The position numbers were made by a program, and so were the translations under genes. Below, in pieces: positions 1 through 10,941 of a DNA stretch of 64,000 bases. Under the pieces are notes generated by a model. The model did not search any database, was not told the DNA's origin, and was given only the letters and a program-made list of their open reading frames with translations. How positions within the stretch are numbered: position 1 is the stretch's first letter; the number at the start of each line of letters is the position of its first letter. This DNA is from Oidiodendron maius Zn (taxonomy: Eukaryota; Ascomycota; Leotiomycetes; Myxotrichaceae): contig KN832871.1 in assembly GCA_000827325.1 (NCBI GenBank), forward strand, positions 2,728,001-2,792,000, read 5' to 3'.

Positions 1-545
1 GCGGTGTTCATAGCAGGAGCCGCGAGAATCCTTTTTTTGCTGTTGGGCACTGGATCTGTTCCTTCAGTCTCACCGGTCGTATCCCAAGCTCGCACGACAC
101 TTGTCAGCAGATTATCACTGAAGCCACCAGTGATCTTGGCCAATGTGTTTGCAGACAGAGGAGCAATGACGAGCATAGATGACCATCGTCTTAGTTCGAT
201 ATGGAGGATGGGCTGCCCTCTCTTCCAAGGATGAACCCACTCATCCTCATCGAAAAATATATCCTCCACATTCTTGCAAGCGCGGAGGGTCTCGACAGAC
301 GGCTGCTCGCTGCTCTGGCCTACGAGGAAATTGGCCGCGGACTTGGTAAGGATCAGACAGATAGACAGATTGGAGTGTCGAGACAAAGCCTCTAGGATAT
401 TGGGAATCTTTATTGTGGCAACAGAACCGCTGGCTGCGAGTAGGAGATGTTGTTTACCATCATGAGCATGATCAGATGCCTTGAAAGGGCGACGACTCGA
501 TGACGGAGTGTTTTGGACTTCAGGGCCGAATTGTTTCTGTTCCAT
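1..545 (-). CDS. Phosphopantothenoylcysteine decarboxylase (Hal3/Cab3 family), 3' end beyond window
   Basis: This flavoprotein converts phosphopantothenoylcysteine to 4'-phosphopantetheine in coenzyme A synthesis. The reading frame is open from an ATG at 545 to the left edge (181 codons) without an intron. After a polar N-terminus of about 30 residues comes the FMN-binding start LLLAASGSVATIK (about residues 34-46). The block HIELRRW carries the catalytic His (about residue 115) and is followed by APLSANTLAKI and DNLLTSVVRAWD. The visible part ends in APAMNT, the beginning of the family's substrate-clamp motif. A Gly/Thr/Pro-rich insert of about 17 residues precedes that motif. The C-terminus is missing because the window ends. 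It is divergently arranged with GRX5, 260 bp away. The family assignment is firm; whether it also acts as a Hal3-like phosphatase regulator cannot be seen. Confidence 0.88.
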   Translation of the reverse strand, partial: MEQKQFGPEVQNTPSSSRRPFKASDHAHDGKQHLLLAASGSVATIKIPNILEALSRHSNLSICLILTKSAANFLVGQSSEQPSVETLRACKNVEDIFFDEDEWVHPWKRGQPILHIELRRWSSMLVIAPLSANTLAKITGGFSDNLLTSVVRAWDTTGETEGTDPVPNSKKRILAAPAMNT

Positions 546-805
546 TTGTAGCCTTTTTCGAATCGGCCGAAAGGTCCAGTATTGGAGACGGTCTTATCTC
601 CTTGGAAATAAAGCCATTCTTTGGCTGTTTGATAGAAAGTGAGGAGATATATATCCCCGGCAGTTGTTGCGACGAAGTTGCCTCCGCAGCCTTGTCTGAT
701 TACTCAACCCCGATTGGTCAGCCTCTGAGCTGGAAGTAGGTTAACATCATCGAAGATTCTATCGAGCATGAGCCATCACAGCAAGGAACTATCCTACCAG
801 AAAAG

Positions 806-1383
806 ATGATCGCCAGACCGCTTTTGTCGTCGGTTAGTATATCAGCTCTAAACGGCTTGTATGACTTCTAATCCAGCTGCGTCCAGGCCTTCCGACTAGC
901 TGCTCGGCCAGCACCGTCGTTCGCCTCTAAATTCTCCCCCCGAATCTCACCCATAGCCCTACGTTACCTATCTGCAGAGACACGGCAAGCGATTGATAAG
1001 GCTGTTGCGTCTGCGCCAGTGGTGCTATTCATGAAGGGCACGCCGGAGACGCCACAGTGCGGATTCTCAAGGGCAAGCATTCAGATTCTCGGCCTGCAAG
1101 GTGTAGACCCAGCCAAATTCACGGCGTTTAACGTGCTAGAGGACGAGGCCTTAAGACAAGGTACGAGGTGATATATGAATTTCCAATCGCAGATTGTACT
1201 AAATGATTCGTACCAGGAATTAAGGAATACTCGGAGTGGCCTACTATCCCTCAACTATATGTGGACAAGGAGTTTGTGGGAGGATGCGATATTCTGGTCG
1301 CGATGCATCAGAATGGAGAGTTGGCGAAGATGCTAGAAGAGAAGAAGGTCCTTGTGCCTGCTGAAGGTGGAGAATCGAAGTAG
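806..1383 (+). CDS. GRX5: Mitochondrial monothiol glutaredoxin Grx5
   Basis: Three exons (806-832, 887-1160, 1217-1383) give 155 residues. Introns are 54 and 56 nt with GT-AG ends; the first acceptor was set at 886 because the earlier AG at 876 breaks the frame. The N-terminal 40 residues are rich in Arg, Ser and Ala without acids, as expected for a mitochondrial presequence. The active site is the monothiol motif CGFS at about residues 67-70. It is followed by the glutathione-binding WPTIPQLY and GGCDIL blocks that define class II monothiol glutaredoxins. Family members hand [2Fe-2S] clusters from the scaffold protein to recipient proteins in the matrix. The short first exon of nine codons is inferred from frame and splice signals; the rest is certain. 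Confidence 0.93.
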
Positions 1384-1991
1384 AGAATCGGAGTAGAGGG
1401 TGTATTGGAAATACCATACCATACTATACTGTACTGATAAATGAAACTTTGTATTAGTTGACACAATGATGGCCAATAAAGCATCACTCTTCTGAATCGC
1501 TTCTTACGAGTCGAGGTACTCTGCCTTCGGGTGCAGTGACCCGTCCTATTTTTTATGAGATGTTATATACACCAAGACGTACAAAAGCATTCACAATAAA
1601 CGAGTTGCTCTGCTTGCTCTAATGATCGTGTATTTTGCTCGCGATATTAATTGCAAAAGGCCCCACCAGGCAAATAGGACAGGACACACATAATAGCGAG
1701 ATTCCATTCCAACTCATAAGATCATCTAGCAAAGTCAGGCTACGTACGTCGCCTCCTCATCTCTGTACATCGGTACATGGAGAGAGCCGCCGGTCAGGTA
1801 GGAAGAAACCCCATAACTGATACAGCAACAAAGATTAAGAGACGCTATGCTAAGCACAAATGCCGATGGTATAGCAAGCATGCAGCCAAACGCCAGCCCG
1901 ATCACATAAAGGGTATATGAAGGAAATATTCGAACGCAGTAGAGTCAAATGAGACAGATAGCGGTCGAAAGTAAGAAAGGACTTTTGACTA
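1384..1991. other. Intergenic, convergent 3' regions
   Basis: This 608-bp stretch lies between the convergent 3' ends of GRX5 and the Zn2Cys6/acetyltransferase gene. It is AT-rich near 1430-1620 and probably holds both 3' untranslated regions. I see no coding or structural-RNA signal. Confidence 0.5.
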
Positions 1992-4204
1992 CTATTCATA
2001 CAAGCCACGAATGACACGAGCTGGGTTTCCGCAAACCACAGTGTATGGAGGAACATCCTAATAAGAAATTAACCAGGCCATCCCTACAACGGAGCAGAGA
2101 GTTTGGGCTTACCCTTGTAACAATTGAACCGGCTCCAACCGTACTACCTTTGCCGATGGTCCTGCCTGGCAAGATGATGGCACCGCCACCAATCCAACAA
2201 TCTGATCCGATGACGATCTTCCGACCTAGATTTGGTCCTCGAGATCCCAACCGTTTCTTCGGGTCGACCGGAAGGGTTGCAGTATAGATATTGACATTCG
2301 GTCCAATATTGCACCTGTCTCCTATGATAACTTCGCAGGTATCGAGGACCGTGCAGTTCTTCCCAATAGCGACATCCTGGCCGATCGTAATGTTATAGCC
2401 GTAGTCGCAAGTGAAAGGCGCCTCAACAACAACATTATCGCCTACTCGGCCAACGGGAGCCAGCGGCGACGCCTCCGATGGTGAGACGACGTGATCCCGA
2501 GGGTGAAGGATATCGCGGAAGAGCTTCGACCGCTCTTCGGGAGTCACTCTATTGTTGGGATTAATGCAATTGTTGAATCGCCAGCAAGCCGCACTGCAAC
2601 GTTCCCGTTCAAGAACGAGCTCTTTATCGAATGGGAAGTAGTGACGTCCCGACAACATCTCTTCCTTCTGAGTGCGCGGCCGATTCGCAGACGCAAGGTT
2701 CGACAAGGCAAGTTGTGCTGCTACCTGTGGGTTGGCACGAGGGCTATCAGAATGTATCTGAGGGTGCAAGAGTGGTGGAAGATTTGATGACTGGGCCGAT
2801 TGAGGAGTTTCCAAGTCTTGTCTGCCATCTTGTCGAGTAAGATCATGGAGTGGGCCTATGCGATCATAAGGGCTTTTGAGATTACGATCGGGATAGGCGC
2901 TACTCGATGCAGTGATCGGCGTCGCTGTTTGCTGGCTAAACGAAATGGCAGATAATCGATTCTTCTCGGGGCTACTAGTCGAAGCGCTCGTCATTCCAGA
3001 CGAAGGGGTTTGATCCTCGTCGATATTGATGCGCCTTCCATGGTGCGGGTCAACGCGTAGGGCTTGGCCTCGGTAACCAGGCAAAGGCTCTCTTCGCTGA
3101 GCATTTGGCGGGGGTGGAGGATTGAATGCGGGCGGCCCATAAGGGGTTTTATCATAGTCTGTCTTTGACTGTAAAGGAACTGGGGTGGGTTTCTGCTCAG
3201 GTTTTGGCCACTGGCCACGCTGTTGGTATCCAGAGCAAACAAAACCGCCTCGGAGACAGTTATTGCCTATTAGAACGTATTAGTCCAAGAACAATCTAAA
3301 TAACATTTCTCTTCGTGTTGAGGTCGTCGACGGGGGGCTCACATTCAGGGCGTGCCTCATCGCACTTCTTTTTCCGCCTTCTGCAAGTCATACATCCGGT
3401 CTTGGTTCGGTTACTAAAGTTCCTCTTGCGCTTTTTAGGATCTCCTTGAGTAGGTATGTCTCTCCGCTCGGTGCCATACGCACTGTAGGACGTGTTTGCG
3501 GACCTGTCATCCTCGGCCGGACTCGTCTGTTCGTACTCGCGGCGTTGCTGAGCATCCAGATTCTGGGAGGCTCTTTGCAGCACTTCGCCTAGATGCTCGT
3601 CGGAGCTGATATGTGTCTGCTGAGGGTACTGTCGGGAGTGCCAGAGGTCGCTCCCTGGTGCTGCTTCGCGGTTTTCCTCGGCGGAGGTCAAGTACGATCT
3701 ATATTGAGGGTCTGCATTATACGGATCCCTGGAGTCCGCTTGTGGGTGGCCCCGCGGGCTCTCTTCTCGAGGCCCATCAGACTCGGATGGTGCTGTCTGT
3801 GGAACTTGTTTGGCAGAAGACGGCAAGCCGTGGCTGTGGTAGGAGTTCGCAGATGGCGGCGAGTTCTGTTCGGTGTCGGTAGACCTCTTCCGCTTGTGTG
3901 ATAGATCGGGATCCGTGTAGGACGATGAGGGCTGATATTGTGGTCGCTCTCCGTTCGGTGGTGATATCCACTCTTCCCTATGTGGCGGCGACGTTGTCGT
4001 AGAGAGAGAGAGCTTCTCTTGTCCGGGAGGCGGCATCATGGATTGCGTCTTCGGCCTCTCCTCTGGCGATCTGCGAGCGGCTCCATTGCCATTCGTTCCA
4101 TTCATCGACACGATAATGGTGGGCTGGTCCTTCTCATTAACGGCTGTAAACCGGGAGCTTGGTGACTCCGCAAGGGCCACCCCTTGGTCCTCCACGCTGC
4201 TCAT
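1992..4204 (-). CDS. Zn2Cys6 DNA-binding protein fused to a maltose/galactoside O-acetyltransferase-like domain
   Basis: Three exons (4204-3343, 3266-2113, 2057-1992; introns 76 and 55 nt) give 693 residues. Residues 1-260 are low-complexity and polar. A Zn2Cys6 cluster lies at residues 271-298 (cysteines 271, 274, 281, 288, 291, 298), with intron 1 splitting the codon of the fourth cysteine. A Pro/Ser/Gln linker follows. From about residue 491 there is a maltose-acetyltransferase N-cap, then left-handed beta-helix hexapeptide repeats ending in the typical DVPPYTVVCGNPARVIR. At the position where these enzymes usually read TATHP, this protein has TATLP (Leu about 619), so acetyl transfer is doubtful. 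Start: 4204 is the first in-frame ATG; the frame is open 5' to about 4444 with coding-like sequence but no ATG, so an N-terminal extension is possible. The fused architecture is known in Pezizomycotina; its target genes and any ligand are unknown to me. Confidence 0.85.
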
Positions 4205-5305
4205 GGCGGGGTCGTCCTGTGCTCTCACAGACACTTTGCCCTCTCGCCCAGTGCTCTTCAGTATCTCTCTCGCCAGATGGACCAGATTCTGGCGCACAGG
4301 CTGATTTTCGTAGGGCGCCGTGGTGGCAGATAGCCTGAGGTCCCTGCTTGATAGGTGTGTCGCCGTTGCGAAAGCCAGCGCGTTGTTTTCCGCTCGCTGC
4401 GGTTGTCGGGGCTTGCGTTGTATAGGGGTGAATATTGGGAGTGCTTCGGTCGCAATTCAACTTTGCCAAAGCTTCCCTCGCTCAAGTCATTACCTACGTG
4501 GGGGTGTTCCGGTGCACGCCGCTCGATCCTCGACGAAGTATACGTCTTTTCTCTTCGACCCCACGAGGCTGCAGCTCCCTCCAGTGCCTCAGACCACCAC
4601 CTCGACGCCTTTGCGCTTGTATCCTCCCAATCGTCCGGCACTCGTAGCCAGCTGAGAGCGAGTTTCACGACTGGCGTCAGCAGCGTAAGCTTTCGACCCA
4701 GACACCGCTCTCCCAAGGCTTCGCAAGCCGACCCGAGGTGTTTCCGGGGACCTGCGTGCGATCCCTCGCTATCGTCTCTGCAGAGCTGTTCGCGTGGACC
4801 GGCCGCGATGGAGAGAGGAGCAGAGACAGGTGGAATTGGGCCTGCTGAGTCGTTCGGGGCCTTGCCGGTCGTCTTGCGTCTGCGTTACCTTACGCCGCAA
4901 GAGGTGACCCTGTCGTCGCCACCAGCACCGTCTACAGCAGAACCGAGGGTCAATGTGAGAGAGGGAGGAAGAAGGCGCAAGTGTGGCTCTCGGAGCGTGG
5001 TTTGCAAGAGGGTTATGGATCGTTGATGGCGACAGCAATATGCCAGTCCCAGTGGTTTGGTAGCGTTCTGCACAGAAGCTCAGACGTTGGGGTTTGGCCA
5101 ATATATTACCGCTCGTCTGTTGCTCGCTGCTGCTCCCACCCAGTGACGACAAGGGCCTTCTAGTTTGCGCGCTTCTGGCGGACGTACGGTCGCTAACAAC
5201 CAAGCTGGCTGGGCGGGTTGGCGGCCTGGCTTACGGGGTGCTACTGCGTCAGATTCGGATCAATGTTCTATTGCAGTATTACGAGATTGGGTTGCCTACG
5301 GAGTA

Positions 5306-5326
5306 CTGCTGGCTGCTGGCTGCTGG
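5306..5326. repeat. Tandem repeat, three copies of CTGCTGG
   Basis: Three perfect copies of a 7-bp unit lie in the GC-rich gene-free tract. It is a simple microsatellite-like repeat with no visible function. Confidence 0.75.
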
Positions 5327-8300
5327 CCTGTTGGTCTGCTGCCCGCCTGGTCGAGTGGCCCTGCTGGAGCGGAGCGATCGACATCCAGCCACTCTCCCCT
5401 CCCGGCCGCGGCTCGAGACGCGCGCAACCATACGATGCGCCTTGTCTGCGTGCTTCGAGAAGGGTCGCCAAACAACGGCCGAGTCTATTCATAACCCACG
5501 AGTTGATCACGGCTCAGGAGGCAGGGACGCGGGCGGGATTCATTCGTGGGCGTCTGAGGGGGGAGGGGCTGCAGAGATGCGCGGAGGGGCGAAGGGCTCT
5601 GCACGATGGGTATGGCCAAGTCTCTTCCTCTCTCTGGGCTCCCTATGGCTACGCCGCCATGTGGTTGGCGCGCGCGCCGGCGGTGATGGTCGAGTCTGTG
5701 TCCACTTTCGCCTTTGCGCCTCCCCCCCCCCCGCCCCCGTCCTCGCGACTATGGACAGCTCGGAACCGGGGGAAGCGTTTCCCAGGGATGGGCTATCCAG
5801 ACTTGAGATTCGATACGATACGACAGGTCCTGGTCGGCTCCCCTCCCCCCTCCACTCAACCACCTGCAACGGGGGGCAGCTGAGCGGCTGCTGGCCCTGC
5901 AATGCATCAGTGCGCCCACCTGAGGCACATCACATTCGCGGCGTACTACCGCGTCGACAACCCCCCCTGCTTTGCCGCTTTCATTGGCCTCATGCGCGGT
6001 GTCTCTCATCGGTGGTAATCTGGATTAGGCAAGGCTGCAGGACCTCCCAGCACTCTCCAGACCGACGCGGCACCACATACGCAACGAGACACAGAAAGCT
6101 CTCCAGGCGCTCAAGAACGCGGAGAGGCTGTGTATGTGCCTTCACTGGGCGAGCTCTGGCCAATGCCTCGGCCGGGCTGGGAGGAGGCTGCGCGGCTCGA
6201 CCTCTTTTGCGCAGGGCAGAGCACGAAATATGCCACAGCAGCACTATCAATTCATACTGTATTATTTACTACAAGCGATGCTGACTCCCGCCACCCAATC
6301 CTCGGCAGAAGCTTCGACCCGCCATGGCTGTGAGATGGGATCTCGAGTCAGGTAGCCGGCTCCCCCTTGTCGTTCTGAAGAGCGCCGCCCGCGTTACTTT
6401 GAAACCTCTCCGACCCGGGGATCACCCAGGCGTGATAACAATACAAACAGGGTATCGTCATCTAAATCAATATTACAGTAACTTACTGGACGTACAGGAT
6501 TTTGGGAGCGGCACAATGCCGCTTGCGACAAGGACTTTCTCTTCTTGGGAGCTTGGGCGCAAGCGGGCAAGTCAGTTACAGAGGCGCATAAAGTGGGCAG
6601 TCCGAGGCGAACGCAGCGGCGAGGGGTGAAGGATCAGTCCGCTTGCAGCGTTAACACCTCTCATTTTGCCGAGCTGCGTCTACGACGACACGGTTGAAGC
6701 GCTGTTGAAAGGCTAGCAAGCAGGTGGGTATGGTGCGTTTCGCATGCTCCAACTCCGGACATGACAGGCTGTAAAAGAGCGGCATTAGCCTCAAGCACGC
6801 CGATAGCACTCTACTGTACAGGCTGCATGCAGGTTGCGAATACGGACTACCCCAGCCCACGCCGTCTAGTCCCCTCTCTATCCGCGCATTTGTGTGCTTG
6901 TTGCGGATGATGCCAGTGCATAACGTCAGCACGGGAGAGGTTACACCAACAAGTTGTTTGCCGGCAGATGTTCCGTGTACGCTGATGATCGACAGAGCAA
7001 AGGGACCCGGAGAGGCCCTGGACGTCTTGCCCAGAGCAGGAAACGCCCGTGGTTGATAGCGGCCCACGCAATACTGTACCTCGGATAAGGCGACGCCCTC
7101 CCAAAGACACCGTTGGTCCCATAAGGCAGGGAGGACGAATCTCCAGTCTGTATTTTCATACTTGCACCTAAGCGCGTCATTCGTCGGGCGCTCGCTATCG
7201 ACACCTCAGATGCTCTGTTGTGTATTGCGGCGGTTGGGGGGAATTGCGCCGGTAGGTAATCGAACGAGGTCGACTCGAATCAACCACGACTGCAGCTCTT
7301 TGTTTGTTGGTGGGGAGCTTCGCCCAGGGTCTGCATCCCTCGACGACGCCTAGACAATTGGGTGTGTGACCTGGATGACGGCCTGGTCCAATAACCTCAT
7401 TTCTTTCGCGGGGTTGCGACCTGCAGGTTTGCCTCGCATTGTTCACATCCGGGCCGGGATCTCGCGGAGGGGCATGAATATTGATCCTCTTGAGACCGCG
7501 TGATTGAATTCTGTTCAACATCTCATATCGCCCTCTCAGCTTGAGGAGCCAGTCAAGCGACGCTGCCGCACCGTGGCCCGCCGTGGCCCGCTTTGGATGC
7601 CCTTTGCCGCCAGGGATAACGCCCCTCCGCTGTTGTTATTGCCCCATAAGGGTACTTTTGTGCTGTAGGTAAGGTTGGCAAAAGGCTCCCAGTTCCAGGA
7701 TTAGGAGGAAGGATCACAGCGAGATACGAAGGTACTACCTTGCGGCTGCTTCGGACGATACCGATAATGGTATTCTCCTTTGTCATCTCAGAGATTGGTC
7801 GAGGCTGGCGACGCCAACACGTGATTAATTGGGTCGTCATTTAATGAGATCCATCCCTTCAAAATCTTCTTTGGCGTCGACGACACTCCTACTGTAGATG
7901 TTTCTTCACTTACCATTCAATCTATTCGACTTGCAGAGCCCAAGCGCTTGGGACCAGATCTCCAGTCTAAATATAGTACGAAGATGCTCTCCTTGTTTCC
8001 AATTATAAGCCCAGGGGTCCGTAGCCGCCGTTTTAAGCGCTCTACCAGATCTCACCCCCTTTCCTCTTCACGCCCTCGTCAGCCTTTCAACGTCCTCACA
8101 GGTCCTACAGAAAATCTCCCTCCATTCAGATAATTTTCTGGTACACCACCAGAGGGATTGCAGGCGCCAGACCTGCATCCGCTCCCGCCAGAACCTACGC
8201 AAGAGGCACTTGAGCTTGAAACAAGAGGGCTTCTGTACCTGCAGTGCGGCTCCTCTACGCTGAACGAACCGACTGGCCTGGCGTCTCGCCCAACCGGGCC

Positions 8301-8598
8301 CTGACGCCAGTGTGCATCTCCATGAAGGCATTCAGGGGTCGTCTATGGCCCCTCTGTAACTCTATCAAGGGATCTTCAGTGGCATCTGCATGTCATTTTA
8401 CCCCTTACCCGGGATCTCAATTTGGGTCGGCGCCTGGAAGACCCAACAGAGGCTATTGATAGAACCCGATCCATGTTTGTTGAAAACGGTCATGCTGTAA
8501 GGCTGATGGGAGGTGGCGAGATGTTGGTTAACCGCTTATGCAGGTACTCAACCAACATGAGCCCCTGAGCAGGTACGTTGCCTGGCGTTTATATCCCA

Positions 8599-8620
8599 CC
8601 ACATCTCCACCACATCTCCA
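8599..8620. repeat. Tandem 11-bp repeat, two copies of CCACATCTCCA
   Basis: Two perfect copies are followed by a partial third copy beginning CCAC. It lies in the gene-free tract and no function is apparent. Confidence 0.7.
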
Positions 8621-10659
8621 CCACCTCTGCCAATCCTAGGAATAGATCCAAGCCAGGTTCGTACCATGAAACAAGATGGAGAAGAGTTCCCCCCCTCCGG
8701 CGGCTCCCAAGATGCAGGTCCTGCGAGACTTCTACTGGTTTCCTGCAATTGTCAGGGAGTCTTTTTTTAGACTGTCAACTACATGTATGTGGTACGACCA
8801 CGCGCCCATGAAGCGCCCACAAGGCACCCCCTTATCCTGGCGTCCCCGCACCGGCACTGTAATTCGAACGGTGGTTTAATATGATTGCTTGCCGATCATC
8901 CTCTTTTTTCTGTTGCAGCCATTTTTAGAATTGGAATTTCTACTTAAGCAACACAAGGGACTTGACGCCCAAAGTGATATGCACGAATATGCCAGCAAGT
9001 GTTTGTTCGAATGTGATGGCCAAGTACCAGGTACTTCTAATTTAGAAACTTGTTTCTGGAACTCTTCAAGTGATGAGGTGGCCAACCACGAGGGCTCTGT
9101 AGGCGTCGGAATGTCGGGCGCTTCGAGTGCCTTCTTTTCGAGGCTCCTTTCGGTTATTTTGGGAAAGGGATGCATTTGGATGTCACCTCCTCCCATACTG
9201 TTCTCACTGCCACCTCTCTATCTTCTCTCTTCCCTAACTGCCTTCAAGTTTCTCACTTCTATCTGTGAGCACCAACGTGGTGGCATACTGTCAGCCACTC
9301 TTAAGTTCTTAGATACACAGAAACACATTTGCCAGCTATAACTGCCGTGCCGTCTCTCGCTCCTCGCTGGTTGAAAAGTTCCACCACGGCTGAGTGATCG
9401 GAGCGGCAAGTCGATTTCCTTCCCTTCACTCTCACTCAGCAGAGAAGATGCCGGCTTGGCAGCTCTCGGGAGCATGAGTAATGACTTCCGTCATTTGCCT
9501 TTTTGCCATTTGCGTAGTGCGAGTTCTCTGGTGGCGCCTCGCCCTCTGTTCCTCCCCCGCCACATGTTGACAAACCCAAATCGGGAACCTGCGGATGAGG
9601 AATTTGCTGCCTTAAGCCTCTCTATGGTCTTCTAACTCCAAGTTCGGAGATCTCTCCAGACTGGGAAGTTGTTTGCCTTTGTGTACGCAATGCACTCGAC
9701 GGCGTCGTCTAAATTGTGTCTCTTCGCCACGGCGACCAAAGCTACCTTTGACTCGAAGTCGGATTCGACCATGAACTATCTCCGGCGTTGGTATTCTCCC
9801 GACCTTCCCTTGGTATGCCAATCTTGGATTTTAGATTCCGGATTCTCCGTAGGCCATGGAAGTCTCCCGATCTCGGCCTGCTGTTGCTTATCCTCTTTGA
9901 GGGAGAACAGTGAGGGGATGGATGTCACCTTTCCGTGGCAGAATACTGCCCATTTCCCCGTTGCTTGCATCTCACATGTCCGAAGTGAGTGATTTCCCTG
10001 CTGAAAATTCTCATCGTTGGCATATCCTCCTTGCCTTGCCTCTTGCCCTGCCTCCCAGTGTACGGGTTTAGAGAGAGGCTACAGTTGGTGTCTATCTGGC
10101 TGTCTATCTTGTCTGTCTCTTCTGGAGTATGGGGTATTCCCCTATCTATATTGGATCTTATCCCCTCCACCGTGAAGCCTCCCCCCCCCCCCACGATAAG
10201 CAGCCCCCTGCCGCTCCGCGTCCAGCACCGTAGGTTGGAATGGCTCCTCTGAGACGAAAAGGGCCTCGACCAGGCACAGAGGGCCGCCTAACGCTCTTAG
10301 GAGGAAGGGATGAGAAGGGGGGAAAGGTGAGGCGAGGGGAACATGGCAGGAACGTGGCACGACAGGAAAGGCTCACATGCCCCTCGTCCGCAGCAGGCAA
10401 GGACGGAAGTTCCTGCCAAGGGACAGCATCCCCTTTGGGAGCATCTAGAACACAGACGGCGAGATCGATGCCATCATCGGGTGCGGTGGAACTGTGAGAA
10501 AACCGGGTCGATGTCACCCCTAGTAAAATTCTCGCAAGAGTCTCGAGGAGTCTACGACTTATGTAATGCTTTTGTGCGACTCCCCATTGGTCGGAACAGA
10601 AGCCGTACCTGCGTGCCTGGGCTAACCCCATTGGGCAGAATCTCCCGTGTCGGACAACA

Positions 10660-10941
10660 AATCCACTTTTCCCTCGTCCGTTTGCCTTTTTGCTTGTTTC
10701 TTCTTTGCTCTTCTTCCTATTTAGCCTCCAACATCCCAACGCTCTCTTTTCTACTCGATTAACCAACACGTTCTCTTCCGTTGCTGGCAGCACCACTCAC
10801 TTTCACCTTTCTGTCTGTATTTATTCTCACCTAAGACTTTGAGATATCGCTTCTCAGCCACCGTCCCTACTACGACCTGACTAAAGGATCCCCCGGTTCT
10901 CTCTCCACGTACAACTCACTATCAACATCAGCGTCGCCAAC
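10660..10941 (+). promoter_or_regulatory. Pyrimidine-rich core promoter/5' leader of the expansin-like gene
   Basis: The 280 bp before the ATG at 10942 are strongly C/T-rich on the coding strand (for example 10675-10760), a common feature of highly expressed filamentous-ascomycete promoters. No clear TATA box is seen, and the transcription start cannot be placed from sequence. Confidence 0.35.

Larger units (their letters stand above)
4205..10941. other. 6.7-kb stretch without a supportable gene
   Basis: No frame here has the family motifs, splice pattern or codon texture of the neighbouring genes. The longest open frames (about 396 codons at 5094-6284 and 212 codons at 10158-10796) read as low-complexity Arg/Ser/Pro/Cys strings in GC-rich DNA. 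The left third (4.5-6.6 kb) is GC-rich. The tract contains a 7-bp triplet repeat (5306-5326), C-runs near 5722 and 10181, and an 11-bp repeat (8599-8620). It separates two divergently transcribed genes, so it must contain both promoters. Long 5' untranslated regions, an unannotated non-coding RNA or an old degraded insertion would all fit. Confidence 0.5.

Noticed and set aside
5094-6284. Open frame of 396 codons on the plus strand in the gene-free tract
   Set aside because: It is low-complexity Arg/Ser/Cys/Pro sequence without motifs, in GC-rich DNA where stops are scarce. Several other frames on both strands are equally open.
8889-9341. Open frame of 150 codons on the plus strand
   Set aside because: No domain, no homologue-like motif, no credible start context. 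It is not distinguishable from chance.
10158-10796. Open frame of 212 codons on the minus strand
   Set aside because: It runs antisense through the pyrimidine-rich promoter of the expansin-like gene. No motif and no splice context.
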